Assembly: GCF_902686445.1 (NCBI RefSeq)
Contig: NC_062215.1
Coordinates: forward strand, 27,612,750-27,676,749
Reading direction: 5' to 3'
Source of the DNA: Sciurus carolinensis
Lineage: Eukaryota; Chordata; Mammalia; Rodentia; Sciuridae
Length of the DNA: 64,000 nucleotides
Position numbers and translations under genes: made by a program. This document shows, in pieces, positions 60,645 to 64,000 of this stretch (positions within the stretch are counted from its first letter, which is position 1; each line of letters opens with the position of its first letter). Under the pieces are notes generated by a model. The model ran no database searches, was not told the origin of the DNA, and saw only the letters and a program-made list of their open reading frames with translations.

Positions 60645-60865
60645 TTTTTTGAGCATTTTAATCATAAAAGGGTATTAAATTTTGCCCAATGTTTTTTTGG
60701 CATCTATTGAGGATGATCTTGTAATTTTTATCATTCATACTCTTCATGTAGGGTAGCATAATTACTTATTTGCCTATTGTAAACTGTACTTGAATTCCAG
60801 GGATAAATTCCACTGATCATGATATATATCCCTTTTAATGTCTTGTTGAATTTAATTTGCTAGTA

Positions 60866-61043
60866 CAGTTACCTGATGTATAATGGTGGTTAGTGAATGA
60901 AAGACTGTATATACAATGATGTATAAAGACTGTATCTCCTAAGTAGTAGGTTTGGGTAAGTAAATGCTATGATGTTCGTAATGATGAAATTGCCTACCAA
61001 CACATTTCTTAGAATGTATTCCATTGTTAATCAATACAAACTG
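60866..61043. mobile_element. Short Tigger/mariner-type DNA transposon remnant in L1
   Basis: 178 bases beginning CAGTT and ending AACTG, with TA on both sides (60864-60865 and 61044-61045), the target duplicated by Tc1/mariner-class transposons. Internal phrases AGTGAATGAAAGACTGTATA and TAGGTTTGGGTAAGTAAATG with CTATGATGTTCGTAATGATG match a Tigger-type element with a large internal deletion. The L1 sequence joins cleanly across it. The subfamily name is uncertain. Confidence 0.7.
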
Positions 61044-61066
61044 TATTTTGTTAAGGATTTTTGCAT

Positions 61067-62168
61067 CCAGATTGGAAAAAAAATTTATCATGTCTGCAGA
61101 CGATGTGATCCTATATATAGAATACTCTAAGGATTTTGTATAAACAAATTCAATAAAGTTGAAGGATACAAAATTAACATATAGAAATCAGTTGCATTCC
61201 TATACACTAACAATGAACTATTCAAAAACAAGAATTTAATAAAGCAATCAATTTAAAATAGCATCATAAAGAGTAAAATACATAGGAATAAGTTTAACAA
61301 AAAAGTGAAAGAATTGTATGCTAAAAATGAAATAAAAGTAATGAAAAAAATTAAAGGAAACAAACAAATGGAAAGATATCCCATGTTCATGGATTGAAAG
61401 ACTTAATATTGTTAAAATGTTTATGCTGTCCAAAGTGATATGCAAATTCATGCCATCCCTCTCAAAATCCCACTGGCATTTTTCATAAAAATAGAAAAAA
61501 AAATCATTCTAAAATTCATAGAATACCATCAAAAACCAAAAATAGCCAAAATGATTTTGAGAAAGAGGGACAGAGTTGGAATAATAACACTTCCTGATTT
61601 CAAAATATACCACAAAGCTCTAGTAACTAAAATAGTATGGTACCAGCAGAATGATAGACATATATGCACCATGGACTATAATAGAGATATTATACATTCA
61701 ACTAATCTTCAACAAGATGCCAAGAATATACATACAATGGGCAAAAGAGAGTTTTCAATAAATGGTGTTTGGAAAACTGCGCGCCCACACGTAACAAATA
61801 AGATTGGATCCATATGGTATCCCAAGCAAAAATCAAATCAAAGGGATTAAAGATTTAAATGTAAAACCTGAAACTAAACCTGCTAGGAGAAAATGAAAAG
61901 AAAATCATCTCATCATTGGTCTTGCAATGATTTGGTGTGTATGGCATGCAAAACACTGGTGACAAAAGCTGAAATGGACAAGTGGCCCAACATAGAACTC
62001 AAAAACTCTGAGGAGCAATCAACAGAAAGAAAAAAAAAAAAAAAGGTAATCTGGAGAATGGGAGAAAATCTTTGCAAATTGTCTACCTGGTAAGGGGTTA
62101 ATTTCCAAAACACATAAGGAAGTCTTCCAACTGAAGAGAAAAGAAGTCCAATTAAGAAACAGAAAATT
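61067..62168 (+). mobile_element. Forward segment of the same old L1 (ORF2), left part
   Basis: Begins at the FADD region (GTCTGCAGACGATGTGATCC) and continues through CAGTTGCATTCCTATACACT, GGATTGAAAGACTTAATATT, CAGAATGATAGACATATATG and TTTGCAAATTGTCTACCTGG. The 136-codon frame at 61440-61850 is decayed ORF2. It is interrupted by a younger L1 at 62169 and continues at 63253. Confidence 0.9.
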
Positions 62169-62863
62169 CTTCCTTAACAGGACTCCCGTAGCACAAGAAA
62201 TAAAAGCAAGAATCAACAACTGGGATAGATTCAAACTAAAAAGCTTTCTCTCAGCAAAGGAAACTATCAGAAATGTGAAGAGAGAGCCTACAGAGTGGGA
62301 GAATATCTTTGCCAACCATACCTCAGATAGAGCGCTAATTTCCAGAATCTATAAAGAACTCAAAAAACTCTACACAAAGAATATAAATAATCCAATCAAC
62401 AAATGGGCTAAGGAAATGAACAGACACTTCACAGAAGAAGATGTACAAGTAATCACCAGATATATGAAAAAATGTTCAACATCCCTAGCAATAAGGGAAA
62501 TGCAAATCAAACCTACCCTAAGATTTCATCTCACCCCAATTAGAATGGCGATTATCAAGAATATAAGCAACAATAGGTGTTGGCGAGGATGTGGTGAAAA
62601 AGGAACACTCATACATTGCTGGTGGGGTTGCAAATTAGTGCAGCCACTCTGGAAAGCAGTGTGGAGATTCCTCAGAAAGCTTGGAATGGAAACACCATTT
62701 GACCCAGCTATCCCACTCCTTGGCCTATACCCAAAGGACTTAAAATCAGCATACTACAGAGATACAGCCACATCAATGTTCATTGCTGCTCAATTCACCA
62801 TAGTCAGATTGTGGAACCAACCTAGATGTCCTTCAGTTGATGAATGGATAAAGAAACTGTGGC

Positions 62864-62879
62864 ATATATATATATATAA
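62864..62879. repeat. TA microsatellite within L1 ORF2
   Basis: A TA run sits where L1 ORF2 normally encodes HIYT-MEYY. Its present length puts the downstream MEYYSAMKND frame out of register, so the frame ends early at 62907. Confidence 0.8.
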
Positions 62880-63047
62880 TGGAATATTACTCTGCAATGA
62901 AGAATGATAAAATTATGGCATTTGTAGGCAAATGGATGAAATTGGAGAATATCATGTTAAGTGAGATAAGCCAATCTCAAAAAACTAAAGGACGAATGAT
63001 CTCGCTGATAAGCGGATGAGGACATATAATGGGGGGTGGGAGGGGTT

Positions 63048-63084
63048 AGCATTAGGTTTAGGGTTAGGTTTAGGGTTAGGGATA
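63048..63084 (+). repeat. Telomere-like TTAGGG/TTTAGGG run in L1 3' UTR
   Basis: Consecutive TTAGG, TTTAGGG, TTAGG, TTTAGGG and TTAGGG units occur at the start of the G-rich L1 3' UTR. They lie inside the target-duplicated L1, not at a chromosome-fusion point. Confidence 0.8.
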
Positions 63085-63252
63085 AGGAGAGTGGTAAGAA
63101 TGAAGGAAAGAAGGACTGTATAGAGGGAAAAGAGGGGGGGAGGGGTGGGGGGGAAGGAAAAAATAAACATCATTGCCCTATGTAAACGTATGATTAAAAA
63201 ATAATAATAATAATAAAAAAATAAAAAATAAAAAAAAAAGAAACAGAAAATT

Positions 63253-64000
63253 AACTTGAGCAGATATTTCTTCAAAGAAGATGTAAGAAAGTCCAACAGG
63301 TAAAACAAAAAGATGTTCAACAGTGCTCACTAATCATCAGGGAAATGCCAGTCAAAACAACAAGGACATACCACCCACACCTGTTAGGATAGCAATTGTC
63401 CTAAGAATATATAAAAATAAAGCCAACAGAAGATGGCAAGTCTTAGTAAGGATATGGAGAGCTTGGAACTCTTGCATACTGTCAGTGGGAACATAAAAAG
63501 GTGCGGCTGTTATGGGAAACAGTGTGGAGGCTTCTGGAAAGAAGAAAAACCCAACTACCATATGATCTAGTGGCTACACTTCTGGGTATAAATCTCAAAG
63601 AATTTAAATTCGGAGCTCCAAGTGCTATCTCTACTCCCATGTTCGTTGCAATGTTAATTTTTCACTATAGTAATGCAAATGTACATCAACAGATGAACTG
63701 ATCTTAAAACGCGGCATATATATATATATACCATGGGATATTGTTCACGTAACTAAAAGAGAAATCCTACCATTTTCAACAACATGGGTATATCTGGGGG
63801 ACATGACACTAAGTAAGTTAAATCAGTCAGTACAAATCTTGCATGATTCCATTTATATGAGGTGTCTATAAAAGTCAAAGTCACGGACTCAGAGAGTGTA
63901 ATGGGGTTGCCAGTGGTTCGGGATGGGAGAAATGTGGAGTTGTTCAGTGGCTATAGAGATTCAGTTATGTTATACAACCTAGTGCCCATTTTCAACACAG
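63253..64000 (+). mobile_element. Forward segment of the old L1, right part (runs off window)
   Basis: Resumes the old L1 exactly where it stopped at 62168: AACTTGAGCAGATATTTCTT, CACTAATCATCAGGGAAATG, GTTATGGGAAACAGTGTGGA, TACATCAACAGATGAACTGA and a 3' UTR-like end. It is clearly more diverged than the younger L1. The right end is beyond the window. Confidence 0.9.

Larger units (their letters stand above)
60335..61066 (-). mobile_element. Inverted 5' segment of an old L1 (ORF2 reverse-transcriptase region)
   Basis: Antisense L1 ORF2 order: GTCTGGAACTTCTATTATAA, GCATGGGCACTCATCTGTTG, ATTATATTGAGGTACATTCT, GGCATCTATTGAGGATGATC, CCAGGGATAAATTCCACTGA, TGAATTTAATTTGCTAGTA and, after an inserted DNA transposon, AAGGATTTTTGCATC. 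On the minus strand this is the reverse-transcriptase region just upstream of the FADD motif, where the forward part resumes at 61067. Two insertions split it (60545-60644 and 60866-61043). Confidence 0.85.
62169..63237 (+). mobile_element. Younger 5'-truncated L1 inserted in the old L1
   Basis: Flanked by a perfect 15-base target-site duplication AAGAAACAGAAAATT (62154-62168 and 63238-63252). It holds the ORF2 carboxy end: open frame 62170-62907 with the [12 protein letters not shown] and [13 protein letters not shown] motifs of the C-terminal cysteine-rich part. A G-rich 3' UTR (63030-63160) with telomere-like units follows, then an A-rich tail. The last 50 or so residues of ORF2 (MEYYSAMKNDK...) are out of frame after the TA run at 62864-62879. 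Truncated copies cannot move by themselves. Confidence 0.95.

Noticed and set aside
61440..61850. 136-codon frame with apparent coding character
   Set aside because: It is a decayed piece of L1 ORF2, not a host gene.
62275..62907. 210-codon frame that looks like a real protein
   Set aside because: It is the carboxy part of L1 ORF2 in a 5'-truncated element; it lacks endonuclease and reverse transcriptase and has no host function that can be claimed.
63048..63084. Interstitial telomere marking a chromosome fusion
   Set aside because: The units lie inside an L1 bounded by its own target-site duplication, so they came with the element.

Overview
This is a mammalian nuclear DNA window, almost certainly from a squirrel-family rodent (Sciuridae). 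The clade call rests on tRNA-Ala-derived ID SINEs with the squirrel-type body (5336-5431, 15807-15910, 20572-20677, 32510-32601, 59036-59124), a B1-ID composite SINE (43510-43705) and a rodent L1 with a G-rich, polypurine 3' UTR (62169-63237). No bacterial-type gene organisation, CRISPR array or operon is present. Nearly all open reading frames are chance frames in repeats or low-complexity DNA.

The window carries one recognisable gene: the 5' end of CA10 (carbonic anhydrase-related protein X) on the minus strand. The first coding exon (27126-27186) encodes the 20-residue signal-peptide start of the protein and ends at a perfect GT donor. It sits at the edge of a CpG island of about 2 kb (27230-29240) that holds the promoter and 5' leader, with a short CCG repeat, CA repeats, an (AGG)12 tract and two small upstream ORFs. 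Everything to the left (1-27125) is CA10 intron sequence, and no second coding exon was found in it. Everything to the right of about 29.3 kb is the 5' flank, with no other protein-coding gene recognised.

Layout: 1-27 kb is intron with old L2, MIR, hAT and MaLR remnants, one L1 3' fragment, three ID SINEs and a unique-looking stretch at 18.4-18.96 kb that is a candidate regulatory element. 27.1-29.3 kb is the CA10 promoter and exon. 30-53 kb is 5' flank with MaLR-type LTRs, an ID-interrupted L1 and several AT-rich, repeat-poor stretches that are candidate conserved elements (37.4, 47.6-48.0 and 49.9-50.3 kb). 53-60 kb holds L2 and MER20 remnants and a recent ID. 60.3-64 kb is a nested transposon pile: an L1 with an inverted 5' part, broken by a TA-flanked DNA transposon, a tailless tRNA-like retroposon and a younger truncated L1.

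No previously undescribed biological system could be supported. The most informative points are the CA10 leader architecture and the datable nesting at 60.3-64 kb. Repeat family names come from recognition by eye against remembered consensus patterns, not from a database search, so boundaries are approximate unless target-site duplications are given.
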